Origin: a bacterium
Lineage (GTDB): Bacteria; Atribacterota; Phoenicimicrobiia; Phoenicimicrobiales; Phoenicimicrobiaceae
Direction of reading: 5' to 3'
Length of the DNA stretch: 5,911 bases
Assembly: GCA_018819665.1 (NCBI GenBank)
Contig: JAHJOY010000271.1
Coordinates: 1-5,911, forward strand
The position numbers and the translations under genes are program-made. The number at the start of each line of letters is the position of its first letter. The stretch's first letter is position 1. The notes under the pieces were generated by a model. The model saw nothing but the letters and a program-made list of their open reading frames with translations. It was not told the DNA's origin and did not search any database. Below, in pieces: positions 5,891-5,911 of the stretch.

Positions 5891-5911
5891 AATACTAACG
5901 ACTATTTATTA

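Larger units (their letters stand above)
5664..5911. other. Gene-free region upstream of coaBC, built of short repeats
   Basis: I see no credible coding sequence on either strand. The region holds the coaBC ribosome site, a 7-bp tandem repeat, gttaccc and cagttaa repeats, and a 133-bp inverted-repeat unit, each listed separately. The promoter of the gene run should lie here or further right, but I find no convincing -35/-10 pair. The A-rich stretch at 5841-5869 (aaaaacc and aaaaactg units) is low-complexity. Confidence 0.7.

Overview
The window is a compact block of five genes, all on the minus strand and read from right to left: coaBC, priA, def, fmt and a YugP-type membrane zinc metallopeptidase. 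This run (coenzyme A synthesis, replication restart, peptide deformylase, Met-tRNA formyltransferase, membrane peptidase) is the familiar gene order of Firmicutes/Clostridia and some neighbouring uncultured lineages. The DNA looks moderately AT-rich and the genes use canonical Shine-Dalgarno sites. The gaps hold several short palindromic or tandem repeats of kinds I recall from uncultured anaerobic bacteria. I suggest a Firmicutes-like or candidate-phylum bacterium, but the window alone cannot fix the phylum.

Layout. Positions 1-95 hold three spaced copies of a 13-20 bp direct repeat that look like the end of an insertion sequence lying off the left edge; the last copy encodes the C-terminal tail of the peptidase. 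The peptidase gene (66-752) is followed rightward by a 92-bp gap with two small hairpins of one repeat style, then fmt (845-1801) and def (1812-2300), which are tightly coupled. An 82-bp gap with an 11-bp perfect stem-loop follows, then priA (2383-4473), which overlaps coaBC (4470-5663). The last 248 bp (5664-5911) hold no gene, only layered repeats: a 7-bp tandem repeat, gttaccc and cagttaa repeats, and a 133-bp unit bounded by inverted repeats with a widely dispersed motif inside.

Functionally, def and fmt are the two halves of the N-formyl-methionine cycle, and coaBC supplies 4'-phosphopantetheine for coenzyme A. The most notable gene is priA. It is full-length in frame and keeps all eight zinc-binding cysteines, but the ATPase motifs Walker A, Walker B and motif VI are each replaced at collinear positions, and the winged-helix region is shortened. 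It looks like a helicase-dead PriA kept for a structural role, comparable to the helicase-less PriA known from Actinobacteria.
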